Shown here: piece after piece, positions 50,335 through 63,600 of the stretch
How positions within the stretch are numbered: position 1 is the first letter of the stretch
Layout of the letters: the number at the start of each line of letters is the position of its first letter
Assembly (NCBI RefSeq): GCF_000003605.2
Contig: NW_003111970.1
Location: 556,974-620,973, forward strand
Source: Saccoglossus kowalevskii
Lineage: Eukaryota; Hemichordata; Enteropneusta; Harrimaniidae
DNA length: 64,000 nt
Direction of reading: 5' to 3'
Notes under the pieces: model-generated
What the model saw: only the letters and a program-made list of their open reading frames with translations
Database searches by the model: none
What the model was told of the DNA's origin: nothing
Made by a program: the position numbers and the translations under genes

Positions 50335-53300
50335 CATACACAATTTATTACAATTCGATTTACATACCGTCTGAATTTACGGTGTAATAATGGGTAGGGT
50401 CTGTGGGAAAACAGTCAAAGGCATTTATCATTATCTTCGTTTTGGTATATTTTCAATCGTAGGCAAACTCTCGACGCAAAGCAATTTTCACCATGATGTT
50501 TTTCAGTCCGATTTGACCTGAAACAACTTCCTTTGACCTAACAGGTCATGTCTTTCATTAACCATTCAAAATGATGTGTCGTAATGACGAAATTATTGAC
50601 GACGATTTTTTTAACGCAATGCGGAATTGAATTACCGCAATGTTAAAATGCGATCTGTAGCGACAAAAAAAAACAAAAAACAAAACGGTGATTTTTCTCC
50701 CGAAACTCGCCATTCGCAATATTCAAAAGGTGACGACGATTAATAGTAACCGTGGGTAAACTGAGTGTGGAGGAAGTATATAAACACATTTCACGGTCGT
50801 TAACAGGTCACATCGTTCACACACTTTTCACGATAGTCTCACAGTAAACCATGCCCAATAACCAGGTACATGACTTAACGATCACATTTTGGCTTTTCGA
50901 AAGCTACTACTCAAAGAAATATGGATTACTTCAGTATTGCAACGTCGGTGATACTCCCGAGTAAATGACAGAATAGAAAGAATGCGAACCACGTTGTGTA
51001 CGTTCGTCATGCACTCTGAAATTAATGCGAGTTTTCTTATACAACCAAACTACCGTACCAATCACGATTATTATGAAATGAAACACAATTTTTACAAGCA
51101 TATTTTTAAGAATATCGTCGACGCCCACTAAAAAACACTCTGCGCGTATAGTCGTGAATGCCCTCAAGTCCGGGCTCGATAAATGCCTAAAATTAGAGGG
51201 ATAGGCTTCATACTCGGGAGGGGCTTACGATCGGGGAAGTACGGTACTTTAACGCAATTGGACTGTCAGAATACTGTGGTTCAAACGCATAAAGTACTAT
51301 CCCAAGGTCTAAAAAGCACATTGTGCATATAAAAGTTGAGTTTATACTAGTAGTACTAAATGCTTGGCAGCATGAAGGGCTACGTACAATCATGGAGGTA
51401 GAAAAGACCTCCATGGTACAATGGCGTATACGAATGTGATCAGATACTAAAACGTCATAGCTTTGAAAAGTACCCGGATGTTAAATATGTTTGTTCGTTA
51501 TTTATTCCCCTCCATGAATGGCCTCCATGGTGTTTAATTGTAAGCACTTCAAATGTCTATCCAAGCTACAGTTATAATTAAAACAAAATCAAACCACTGC
51601 TATATTATTTCGAATACAGTTCAGAATATACATAACTATAAATTAAGGCCGCATTAAGGTTCGCTTTAATACAAATTATTACGTATAAAATCAAGAGTTA
51701 TAATAAGTAATTTTTATTTTTACTTTAACTTTGCATCACTATCCGTTAGTTCAATGCGATAAAGCGCCCTCAAATGTATATTATTTGAACTCTCAACTTT
51801 ACGAGTCGTGAGCAATCGAATAGGGTGTAAAAGTGTTTAAAATGCGAGCAACTGACCGGATCAATTAGATCTCATCACACACTGCAGTTATCTGGTGTTT
51901 TTAAAAGAGCGTCGGTTCGTTTGACCAGCGCCGTTGGCGATGAATATTTTACTTAACTACATACAGTAACCACCAGTGGCTGGGTGATTGATCGTCGGCC
52001 GCCGAAAGCGATCTCCTTGGAGATAGGACGCTCACTTCGTATTCTGACGTGTTGGAAGACGAAAGGTCAACGGCTCCTTCAAAAAGCACCGCATATAATT
52101 TTTTCTACAAATTTATTGCATTAATAGATTTTAAGTCACGACTTCTATTTATTATAAGATATACTGATTGTCATGACGTCATTGATCTCGATATATATAT
52201 ATATATATACGTTTGGTTTCCATGGCTGCAAATCTCGACGGACACAAGGATTCTGATCTGATCCTTGAAGAGCGATTTACTTCGGAATTAGATACAACTT
52301 GGATGATAAGTTTGGCTCGGTATGTCTCGGTGACATCTTCCTATTCTAATATAAGACTTACAACATCCCAGTTCAGGAACGAATATTATCTTGCCTGCAT
52401 TACATCATTTAGCAGTTAGTTACTCATCCTTTGTTAATATTTGATATGTTATTTCATTATTTCAAATGTTACGCAAGTAATAAAAAAATCAAAGATGTTT
52501 GCTAAAAACAAATATAATAGTAGATAACAACATAATGGTCGATATTTTTTGTTTCACCCGATGTCTTATCCTCGAGACAATCAACCAGTGCGAAACATAT
52601 AACCAACACAACATGGGACATGCGAATCACGTTAAATGAAAGCACCGCCTCGAAATGCAGCTGTGATATAGTGAAGATAATGCCCATACGTTGACAGCAG
52701 GAATATAAACGCCGTATATTATGTGTACTATGACGAACCGCAAGATCCATAATTGACTCAGTCGTCCCCATTGCAATCACACCACGCTATACACCGTCAG
52801 TAACTCCATCTATGCGTGAGTGTTGCTTAATTCCTATAATCACGTTGTATATATTTAATTGTGTAATATACAAGTCTGCATAGAACGTAATCTTACTCTC
52901 ATCGTTTCAATATTTCGCATTTACATGATTTAATCGGTTTTAACCACTGCCCTCGTTTTCCGCATCGCAGTGTTAATTCACCTAATACGTAACAGTCGTA
53001 AATATTAAAATGTTTTATTTGTCTCGCCTCTGAACTAGCTACGTACTCTGGACACATTTACGACACGATGTATTGCTTTAATGCTTTTTAGTTAATATTG
53101 CCATCGAATATGTCATACGTAGATTATAGTAAACTGCAAAATCAGCTGTATATTCACGTCACTATTTATTTATGATGAAACTTATTAAACAAGTAACGAG
53201 ACAGAAAAAGGCAATCATCATGCGTTGTCTAGAATTGGTAATGTCGGCTGTCTTTGGGTTGGCTTACGTAACTACACGTACACGTTGTTCTGACTGTGGG

Positions 53301-55506
53301 TTTATCATCATATAACGCGAATCAAACATAAACATATATTATTTGCGAGACAAGCGTATGCATAATTAAATTAAAAATTTTCAATAATTAAAATAATCCC
53401 GGGTGATCTTGTAACACGAGATTTATTATACTTATATACTACAAGTACTCGTCATGACCCGGTCGAGTGGGACGTCGTTTTAAACCCGTCATCATTTTGT
53501 AGACATTCGATGATTTATATACTGCAGTTTTCTTTTAACCATTTGCCTATGCATATCACATGCACAAGAATACATATATTTATAACAAATAATAACGATA
53601 GACCTCGCCCTCTGAAGCACATTAACCAATCACAGTGCCAAATCAACTCAAATAATGCTGATTAACCGAACACATGGCATCAGTAACCTCTTTCATTTCC
53701 GAACACGCGTACTCGGCTTGTAGTTTAATTTCAATCTTCAATCTTACAAGATATAAACTTCGAGATTTTTCAATCTCACACAGAGAACTATACTATTATA
53801 AGATGCCACGATGAAATTACTCAGCCAACTGAGATTGAATGAATGTATCATTGACCCCAACATTATAATGACCCCCAAACACTGTATAATCATTGCCCCC
53901 TCCCGTTAGATTGCTAGTAACAAAACACGACCTTTAATAGCCTGCATTTATCCACAGTTTGATTCTACAGCAAATGTCTTTTATACCTGTGTGTACTATG
54001 TTTAATCTTTAGGGATATCACCAATCCGTACATATGAGTGAGGAATGTAACGTGGAATGATCGCATCTCTGGTTATTTAAGTCAAGGACGCAAAATTGAT
54101 ACATTCACGCAACATGATCGTGTTAAAATAATATGAAAAACAACAATCAATGGCGAAATCCACATAAACATTAAGAGTTTGAACTGTTTTGACAGCTTCT
54201 TTCTCGCATAAGAGGTTATTACACCGCATCCTGTGATTCACATTTCATGAAATTGAAATAGCTACAAGCAGCGATGTGGTGGTTCCGCGCAATATGATAT
54301 GGTTGCTAGGGACAGTCTCTTGGTAGTCAAGTGTCCGTTTATATTGAGTATTTTCCTCATTTGAACACGCGACCTCTCTTGTTGTTCAATCTATTATTCT
54401 CGGGTTAAAGTGCAGTTTGGGTAGGTAATTTGATAGAATGCATGATGTCACCACTAATGTTAGTAATAATTGAATGCCCTGTTGACTTCCAGGAATTTAA
54501 AATGTATACCCTAGTGGCTATAGCGTTACTATAAAAAACAAGAATCGTGCAATAATTGCAGAGTAATATCTTCTTTTTTTATTCTTATGATCATAATAAA
54601 GAAATGTATTCAATTCTATTATTTGTTTTTTCTTCAACATTAAACGAAACCAGAAAATTTCGTAGTACGAAAATATATTTCACAGTGTTCCACATTTTTG
54701 TTTTAAATTACCAAAATAATACATTTTTTGTATTAGGCAAGATTTCTATAATACACCATTGTAAAACTCACTTCAGTGTAGGTGAATCCCACTTGACCTT
54801 TTATCTATTTTGGAAATTATCAAGGGGATGCCATATTTGCCAAAATATGTTTGTTTACTACTGTTCATAATGTATTGTGTAGATGTGTTTCTTGTTTGAA
54901 ATTCGGCCATTAAAACGTCATTAATATTTTCTTTGACTTCGTCTTGGGATATACGAACACAATCCTGCACGTCGTACACCCAAAATACCATTCGAATCCC
55001 AAATGCTTTTATAACATTAAAGACCCGAAGTTGCCTACAAATCACTTTCATTGATGCTAAATATGTTGAATTGAATACAAGACTTCAGCTGTAAACAGTA
55101 TTACGATTTGCCCAGCCTTAACGACTACTTTGTTTCAGCCCCTCAAATTAGATTCTGATTCTGATTCCTTTCCTTTAGATTGACAGTAGTCAGAAACTTG
55201 AAGTTGTTTTCATATTCATTTAGATGAAAATAATCGTGAATTTACTAAATTTCTGAAGTGTCGTGTATTCAACGTTCACTTCTGACGCCTCTTGACTGAA
55301 ACTCAATTTAACGATACCAGACCAGACGACTACTGTAACATATGATAGGATATTTCCAGCGAAATCCAGCTCATCGTCACACAAGCGCACGCGAAGGGGC
55401 GAGGCCGCGTGTTTCGTCGAAAACCTAATATAGGAACGAACTGGCTGATATTGGTCACACAACAGGGAAATAAATTAATTTTATATGGCCTGGAAGAGAT
55501 TGAAGC
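50335..55506. other. 5-kb intergenic stretch, no gene recognised
   Basis: AT-rich with an (AT)n run at 52191-52209. A 98-base candidate first exon (52222-52319) is discussed under findings but is too weak to annotate as a gene. No repeats related to the other families were noticed. Confidence 0.45.
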
Positions 55507-55519
55507 GGGGGGGGGGGGG
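55507..55519. repeat. G13 homopolymer
   Basis: A run of 13 G directly abutting repeat D copy 2. Its length is error-prone in sequencing. Confidence 0.9.
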
Positions 55520-55627
55520 AGTCGTCACCTGCGCACGCGACAGACGGCCCTAGCGTGTCGCTGTTTGCAAACAAGCGTCTACCCATGAGCCTTTGCGTTT
55601 TTAGAGTGCATTGTTGTCGTCGCTGGA
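55519..55627 (+). repeat. Dispersed repeat D, copy 2
   Basis: Partner of 48731-48840 in the same orientation. Contains gagtcgtcacctgcgcacgc and acaagcgtctacccatgagc. Preceded by the G-run, whereas copy 1 is preceded by gcgagg, so the G-run appears to be a later expansion at the repeat edge. Confidence 0.85.
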
Positions 55628-57825
55628 GTGGGACAGTCAGATTCACCGGATAGGAAGTGTAAAAAGCCCCATTTTTTGCCCCAACCGTGCTAAAATATCG
55701 TCCTACCGGCCGGCGGTTTAAGAAAGTCCAATCTAAAGTAGCACTGTAGTGGACAATTATACACATATATTAAACCTTCTATCAAAAAGACTTCCGAAGT
55801 CAGCATCCAGTACGTACGTGGGTGAGCACAGATTCAGTTCGCTGACTGAAATTGTTACCCGTTTCATAATTAGTAATTCGATCTATTTCTAACTTGAAAC
55901 GAAGCACACCCTCGCTAGTGAACTGGTGAACTACAAAGAACAGACAGAACAAAATAGAATCGATGCGGAATACAATTTAAAATAAACGGCTTAAATAGAC
56001 TTTCGTTTATAGAATTCCGGCAACGCATGCGCAAACACCCACACATTAAGAACATACTTGGTCGCTCCCATATGACATTAGATGGGTTAAACACAAATTG
56101 TGCGTCAATTGTTATACACTTAATTATGTGACTGTATTATTATGCAACATACTGTCAATGTATTAAATTTCAGAAATAATAAAACATAGAACGGGACTTG
56201 CGTGCACAAAAAGGGTCGCTGACCATACACATGGTAGCTACAGTGTGTGGATAGTTGCCGTGTATTCTATACGATTCAATCGGAATTGGCGATATCAGCG
56301 CACATTGATAATACGCGATTTTCTCTGGTCACGTAGTTCACAACTTAACCCAGGGTAATGTACCATATGCATGTATAGGGTAATCCATCGATACACGCTA
56401 GATGGTACGGGAAAAGAATGTTTTGATTAAAAGTGTACATTCATTTTATTCTCATTTAAAAAAAAAATACGTAGTTGAATATATAGAACATTAACATAAT
56501 TTATTACATAAAATTGTTGACCATCAAGAACTATTCCGAACAATCTCGTGGGATCTGACAATATAATCACACACATTAGTTTATATTTTCACAATGTGAC
56601 GTAATATGAGCTAGCTACCTATGTATTTCTACAGCATAACCGCAGTGATTGCAGTGAATATATACATTATGGGTGAATGTGACTTATTATAAGTTATTAA
56701 TTGTGAAAAAATGTAAATGTTTGCAGGTCACCTCTTTGAATACACATATTTTAGATCAAGCTAAATTCAAATATTTTACTCAAACATATAGCATATATCT
56801 CTAGAAATACTTTTGCAACAATTAAATGAGAATTTACTATTAATAATAAGCAAATACCAACATATCCAATGATGTCACCTCCTCGACGATGTATAGTTTT
56901 TGAGTCACTGTGATAGAAACGAATTGGAATATGTATTTGTGAAAGCATAATATCCAAGCGTAATAAGTGCGAGGCGTGTAATCAGAACCGCGGGGTTACG
57001 TTGATCGACGAAGACAGACTGTCTTACATAACGTTACATTAGGTCAAGGTACTTAAAATACTGTACTCTACCTACTTACATGTTGGTGTAAAGTAAATGA
57101 ATAATGTATCCGACAGGTATTGATGCAATAATTCAAGTTATTGATATATTTGACGGAGATGCAGCATATAATTCAATAGCGATGTGAGACAAACTAAACT
57201 GATATTCATTGTTTATACTATTCGCCCCTGGCAGGGTACGCTATACGTCATGATGTATATATGAATCAAGTCTGCTTTTCGAAAAGGCAATTATAAGATG
57301 TATTGAGGTCATCAGAATCACAGCTAAAATAGGTGATATTGTTCCTGTAATTGTATCTCGACGAGCTCGAGGCAACCCGCTAAAGCATGAGTACCCATGT
57401 CGACGCGATGGAATTAGATCCAGTAACGCATGTCTTTATAAAAAAAGTAGCGATAATTATGATGACAGAATATAAATAAAGACTAGCATTGGTGTAATTA
57501 TATGTGAACATTCAATCCTGGAATGTAAACTCAACAACATTTCTCGATGACAAAGCGATGTCATAAAGCATCAATTAAACTACGTTGGTGTTGGTATCTC
57601 GAACGTATTTGTATCCGAGTAAGCTGTAAAATATCTACACTTCCTCATGTTTAAAAAAGAGAGAAAGGAGATTCCGAACACACGTATGTCATGGGTTTGT
57701 ATTTTAGTTGTTATACATTGTAACTCAGCAACTGATCACTTCGGATTCAGAAACCAAGCAGAAACTTTAACATTACTTTCTCCCGGTTTAGTCATAGCTA
57801 CTGTATCCTTATGTTTCGTATTATG
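55628..57825. other. Intergenic / 3' flank of the second receptor
   Basis: AT-rich. It should hold the 3' untranslated region of the minus-strand receptor next to 57825. I did not find a convincing minus-strand AATAAA (TTTATT on +) within the first few hundred bases. Confidence 0.45.
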
Positions 57826-58215
57826 TTAATAGTAATGCATCGAATTTCTTCCATGGCTGGTCGAATAACGGGATACACTGTTCTCTTTCCGAAGCGTCAT
57901 TTTGAAGCTGTCTACATGGGTGGTGTACGTACTTACTCTCCTTAAAGGACCCTTTTCTTTAGGGGTGTAATGCACACATGGCAAGAACCGGAACACGTGC
58001 CTGAACCCGTTTCTAAACTTAGCATTCATCCAGCAATATACAAATGGGTTGTAGACACAGTTACTCATTGCTGTCCAATGAACTGCAAAATAAACCACTT
58101 TTATGAAGTGGAACATTTGAATCTGAGGATGATGGTCTAACAGCAAGATAAACGTGTGGATGGGTAAATAACATATAGCGAATATGAACACTATCAAGGC
58201 AAACATCTTGACAAG
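57826..58215 (-). CDS. Neuropeptide-type GPCR, last coding exon (TM6-TM7-tail)
   Basis: Partial gene. Acceptor ctgttttctccacag (minus strand), then 129 codons and TAA. It opens LVKMFALIVFIFAICYLPIH (TM6), then a short loop with HHPQI, then TM7 HWTAMSNCVYNPFVYCWMN with NPFVY, helix 8 AKFRNGFRHVFRFLPC (a palmitoylation-type Cys), and a 40-residue Ser/Thr-rich tail with RRVS and RKENSVS phosphorylation-like sites. The style is that of tachykinin, RYamide/luqin and NPY-type receptors; I cannot choose between them from one exon. TM6 has Tyr where nearly all relatives have the toggle Trp (CYLP for CWLP). The intron before it is phase 0 at the same position as intron 1 of the leucokinin-type receptor. 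Exons for TM1-TM5 are not recognisable up to 64000. Confidence 0.88.
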   Translation of the reverse strand, partial: LVKMFALIVFIFAICYLPIHTFILLLDHHPQIQMFHFIKVVYFAVHWTAMSNCVYNPFVYCWMNAKFRNGFRHVFRFLPCVHYTPKEKGPLRRVSTYTTHVDSFKMTLRKENSVSRYSTSHGRNSMHYY

Positions 58216-60302
58216 CTGTGGAGAAAACAGAAAAAAAACAGTATTACAAAACGCAGGCATGGAAGCGTAATATATTATCGCCATAGGTAGGGCGGCAAAA
58301 CAAATAATGCAATTTCCAACACAGTATGTTAAAGCAAATGTGTCAGCACGTATTGGTACACTCATGTAATAGGACTAATTACAATGGTCACATCGCATTA
58401 GACGTAATAATGGAAACACAGCGCTCGTGAGGATTGAGTCTTAATCGGTGTGTCTGTAGCTCCAAGTGATATAATGAATACAAACACGAATATACAAGAA
58501 TTAATTCCCACCAAACACAGAACGCCGTGTCTGCTTCACAGAAATCAGAACGCCATGTCTGCTTTACAGAAATCAACAACGAATACAAGCCAGTGTTGTC
58601 ACATCACTTCATCCTGAAATGGCCTATACGAGGCGTAGGCAATTCTCGCTCATTTAATGTGAAATTTATTTTTGGAAATGAATTGGTACAGACCAGCACA
58701 ATTCAAATTTGTCAAATTGAAAATTGTCTGTCAATAATTGTGTAGATGCCTACGTCGTGTTGGGAATTGTGTTCAACTGCCTGCAAAGCTTCCATGTGCA
58801 TAAGGCGGATGGTTATTAACATACTACCATGTTCCCAGCAAACGCGACGACGTGATTACTATAAATGGCGAGACAGAACGTTATCCTTAGACATTATACA
58901 TTGTGCTAACTTGTTTCAATCCAATGCCTCAATGCGGAAGTTCATTACACCGTGAAATTGAACACCAATACTACATTAACATATCTGAAAATAAACACTA
59001 ATTAGATTGGCAAAGAATAAACTTCCATAATATCGGTATATATAATTTTATTAAGGTCCCATGTGTTGTTTTTGTTCAAACTCTGTATAATCAGATATAT
59101 TTCGAGTGGCAAGTTGATAAATCCGCGGTATACAGCCAACAACGCGCAGTAATGTTTTGTTGGTAAAAATAGCAAAATTTTGACGTATATTAAATGTAAA
59201 AACAATATTTCTTTACCACAATTACTGAGCGAAATTTGAAATTTGTACCAACTGCTTGAAAAGAAATCGGCACATGACAACACTGTTCGTTTTTCCTTTA
59301 CGTATTTTTTGTTTTCAAAATTGAATTCCGATCTTACGAAAGGATTCTTTTTTCATTCTATTTCAAAGTTACTGGATCAAGAAATTTCCCTTCCAACTGT
59401 ATCCATACTTGATACATACGCAAGATATCACCACTGGTAAGATTAGCTGTTTGTCATGGTAACGATACATTTTAGCTAGACACAATAACACTCATCGATG
59501 GGTAAGTAGAGTATATTTCATCTTTCCTGTCGATAATTTTGAATAAATGGTCTATTACGCACTATAAAATTGAGTTATATTGGAAGATGTCGCACCATGA
59601 ATATATAAAAGTCACTGACAATATTGGATTCAGGGATGATTATCGGAATTCTGATCGCACGACTTCATTTCGACTGTCAAATGCGTAGCTATCGCGCAAA
59701 TGAAATTGTGATTACGTGCAGTAGATTATATCTAGACATTTACTTAAAAATGCGGAATTCATGCACGACTTATATATCCCGTTCCGTGAATTTACTTTAA
59801 CACGAGCATTCTACATCTACAGAACTAAAATCAATTATATTATTATAGTAGTATTATATACATGACATGTCATCTCGTTTTTACTACGTTATCGGGATGA
59901 TGGACGAATGGCTTTTCCCATGGACACGTGTATATAGATTGGTGGCGGCCATCCATTGGATGGTTCTTATGAACAAGTGCATGTAGCAGCAATCTGTTCT
60001 GCAACTTCATATGAAGGCCGCGATGATTGTTATGCAATGGGTCCGGTGTACATATTATTGTGCAGAGGCTAGTGCCCACAGAAACCGTTGCGTGATGTTA
60101 CGCATGACTGATTTTTATCTGTATTTATTACATTACGTTGTCAGCCAATATTCGTTTTGTTTGTTCAATGTGTGGCTGGTTTTACGTAGGCCTGCGTTGC
60201 GTATCTTTGTACATAATGAATGTTTATAGAATTTATTTGAACTGTCCTGTGATTGAACTGGTGTATGTAATAATCTCTCGTGACACTCATTATAATTATA
60301 AT
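58216..60302. other. Probable intron or upstream flank of the second receptor
   Basis: On the minus strand this is upstream of the last exon. The frame stays open for 50 more codons (to an ATG at 58365) with a hydrophobic stretch, discussed under findings. Two 28-base direct copies (aacgcc.tgtctgctt.acag...) lie at 58521-58548 and 58549-58576. No other exon recognised. Confidence 0.45.
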
Positions 60303-60660
60303 ATGAGGTTATTACGAGGATACCTCAACGTATGCACGAAGACAGTACAGCGGTAACGACGCGCAGCGGAGGTCGATGCGACGGCGTACTGTCTGAATTC
60401 ATATTATTATGCATCTTTTCCTTCCAAGGAAGGGAATACCAAAATCAAAAAAAGTTTAGAACAGAGTCAGCGAACGTTTTTGTGCGGAGTCCGGTTAAAC
60501 CCTGGTGGCAGCCATGTTTATTTTTAATATTATTGAGCGTGTAATCATTTCATATTTGGAATTCGCATTTCCTTATATGGTAGGGTGAAAAACCGCAAAA
60601 TTACAGCACGCTGTAACTTATGGCGTTACGGTGACAGATGTATAATAATAAAGTGTATTA
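60303..60660 (+). repeat. Dispersed repeat P, copy 2
   Basis: Partner of 1811-2110. It is about 58 bases longer in the middle, where it is GC-richer (gcgcagcggaggtcgatgcg near 60360). The conserved 3' part (cgctgtaacttatgg, ttacggt.acagatgtataa) is nearly identical in both copies. Confidence 0.75.
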
Positions 60661-63600
60661 CTATAAATAAGCCACCTATTTAAATATAAAAATACGAATA
60701 TCTGACCATTGCTGATTAAGTGCAATGCCTCTTTCCTTAGCCTAAAGGTCATGTAAATAAACTGTGATAAGTGACATATTTTATTTGGAACCATGCTGGT
60801 CAAAAGATTTTTCTCGTTTAGACAAGCTTGGAAAAAGTATTGGTACATGACAATTAGATCTTATCCTATATATAGCATGATTTGCATAATGCACAATTTA
60901 TGTACGCGCCCAGTTTTGATAGCGAGATTGAGACTGGAGCAACGTAACCATTCTTGTTGCCAAGAATGAGGAATTCTTTGAACGAAATTGGAGAGGAAAT
61001 TAATTTCAATTTCCACCCCCTGATTGAGCTTATCATCACCAAAACCATATCTATTTAGAATGGAGCAAATACGCGTTGTCCCCGCTCATCTTCCCTGAAT
61101 AGAAGAACATAATTCATAATTCATAATTACCCGTGCTGAAGATTGACTAATATTTGAAAATTTTTAGTCTAATCTCTGGTAGGAAGCAATAGAACTGTGA
61201 CAAAAAAAGTTTATGTGAGATTATCAATGTTTCTAATGAGTGTCACTGAGATTTATTTTAGTACTGCAAAATAGTTTGCATAGCATTGCCGAAAAAGCGC
61301 ATTTAGCAAAACATTCGATCGAACAATGTTTTTCGTGACAGATGTTAGAATATACAGTATATTACGTGGATATACTGAGAGAATGCTAATGTATACCATG
61401 CAGTCGAGCACGTACTTTGCAATGATGCATGTACATTACATTCATTTGTTGTATGTACCTGAACGACATATGGCATGTTTTCCAAATGACCAAAAGTAAT
61501 ATTTACAAGAACCGTTTAACATTTGAGAGTTCTGACAAAATAGTTAAATATGCAATATGGCAGTATACATATGATAACTCCTTCACAACAACACGGTATC
61601 GTGACACAATATTATTCAATGGAGAGTTCTTAGTATCGCGGATGTGTACTTCAATCATTACATGAATTCAAGAACAGGTGAGTGTTGAACAAACGTGCAT
61701 GAAACCGCAAATTATATGCGAAGCGTTGTAATCTGTTTAGAAATTTTGAAGAGCTCATCTGCTGTTCTAAAACGACACTGAATTTCGTCTTCCCTCTTCG
61801 TATTATCTGAACAAACGTGAGTACAATGACAACAGGTCAATAATTGAGCATTGACGCTTTACGCTTTGGGATTAAGTGGTGGATTACTTAATACACCTGC
61901 GCCCGGACCAAAGCGAATACGAATCCGATACGGACGAATGGTTACAAACACAATGCGATTGCGTTATTTGTACTTAAATAGAACTAGGATAATATATTGA
62001 TATCGATATCGATGATACGTTTCTTTCATTAACAACGATGCATGAAAGTTACTTTGAATTTATACTAGACATGCAAGACAGGTTTATAGTAGCTATATTA
62101 TCAAAGCCAGTTTCTTCTCATATAATATTGTACCCATTGCAACCAAGTTAACGACTTCCCAAATCAGAGGTGCGTAACGCAAATTACCCATTTTAACGAG
62201 CGAACAAAAAAATTTCAGTAAGAAAGATTAGGTGTCTTTTATTTTATGACATGTTTAGTGGTATCAATATCAGCCATCGGATTAATCACTTAATAATCGT
62301 TATCAATATCATGCAATAATGTTTCGTTAAATACCACCCGCAATTCGATAAGCTGGTAATCGCTAATAGAAACGATCTCACAAAGGCATCTCTGAATTGT
62401 ACATCACATTTTTTTAAAGAGGGCTTTATTCACATAGTCATGCTTACGCTTAATTACGATAATTCCCATTTCGTTAAGTGAAAGAAGCTGATTGAGGTGT
62501 AATATTAAAGTAATGTTAACACAGTTCAGTAGTGAAACATTTTACTCACGCGTTAGAAGTAGTCTCTCATATTCAAATGCTGAGTAAAGAATATACATGA
62601 TCTTGAAATGTCACTTATGTCACTAAAGTGTTACAGAAACATGTGAACCATTAAACAATTAAACATTGTTATGTCAAACGGACAACCTCTAAATCCGATT
62701 TACATGCAGCCTGACTTTGATATACCATTGGGATGTTATATCTGATTTGTTATAAACCTAAATAATAGGATAAACATTGTCGCTTACACACAACAACTCA
62801 GTTAACACAATTATATTAATCATATACCAATAATTGGTAACATTGCTAATAACAATACGAGTTGACTATTTAGTTTGTGGCGTTGGGAATTGGAATTAAT
62901 AAGCAGTATCCTTTTATTTATTGTATTTGTTTGTTTTTTAATAATTAGTGAGACGAGACATTTCCTAGCGTTTTCTTGTTGTCCGGGCTTTAATTGCAAA
63001 GTGTCTGTGGGCAAACCAGACTCCCAAACCTAATACCACTGTGTTTAAAAGGTACTGAAAGACGGGCAGACTGTGCTCGCATGTATACGGTTCCGGAAAT
63101 CGAACGTAGAACCTCTCCGGTACGACACGAACACGCTCACGCTCAAGTTAAGGCGATAATTGAATATGTGTTAAAACATAGAACTACTATGATTAATACA
63201 TAAATGCAGTTCATATACTAGTAAAAATCATACTATAATGATATGGACGAGTTTTTAAGACTCGGAGACCGGATTACGAAATATCCCTAATTAAAATACG
63301 TCGATTCAAATGCCTGTAGCAGAGTGTTGTATTTTTTGCTGACGTAATGTTATGCTGCGTAGAATAGCAGTACGGCGCGCCATGGCAACTGGATTGTTAT
63401 AAATGCGCAATTGATGCAACATGTCAGAGTATCATGGTAAGATTTATATTATTACCGTGAACCGCCATTTCCCCGCCTCCATGCAAGGTAACTAGCCATA
63501 TGTCATATACAACGATTAACAAAAAACGTTAACTCTCCTTCGAAATTAAAAACAGAAAATAATAACATGTTATTTTACACAACTTTTCTTTTTATATTTT

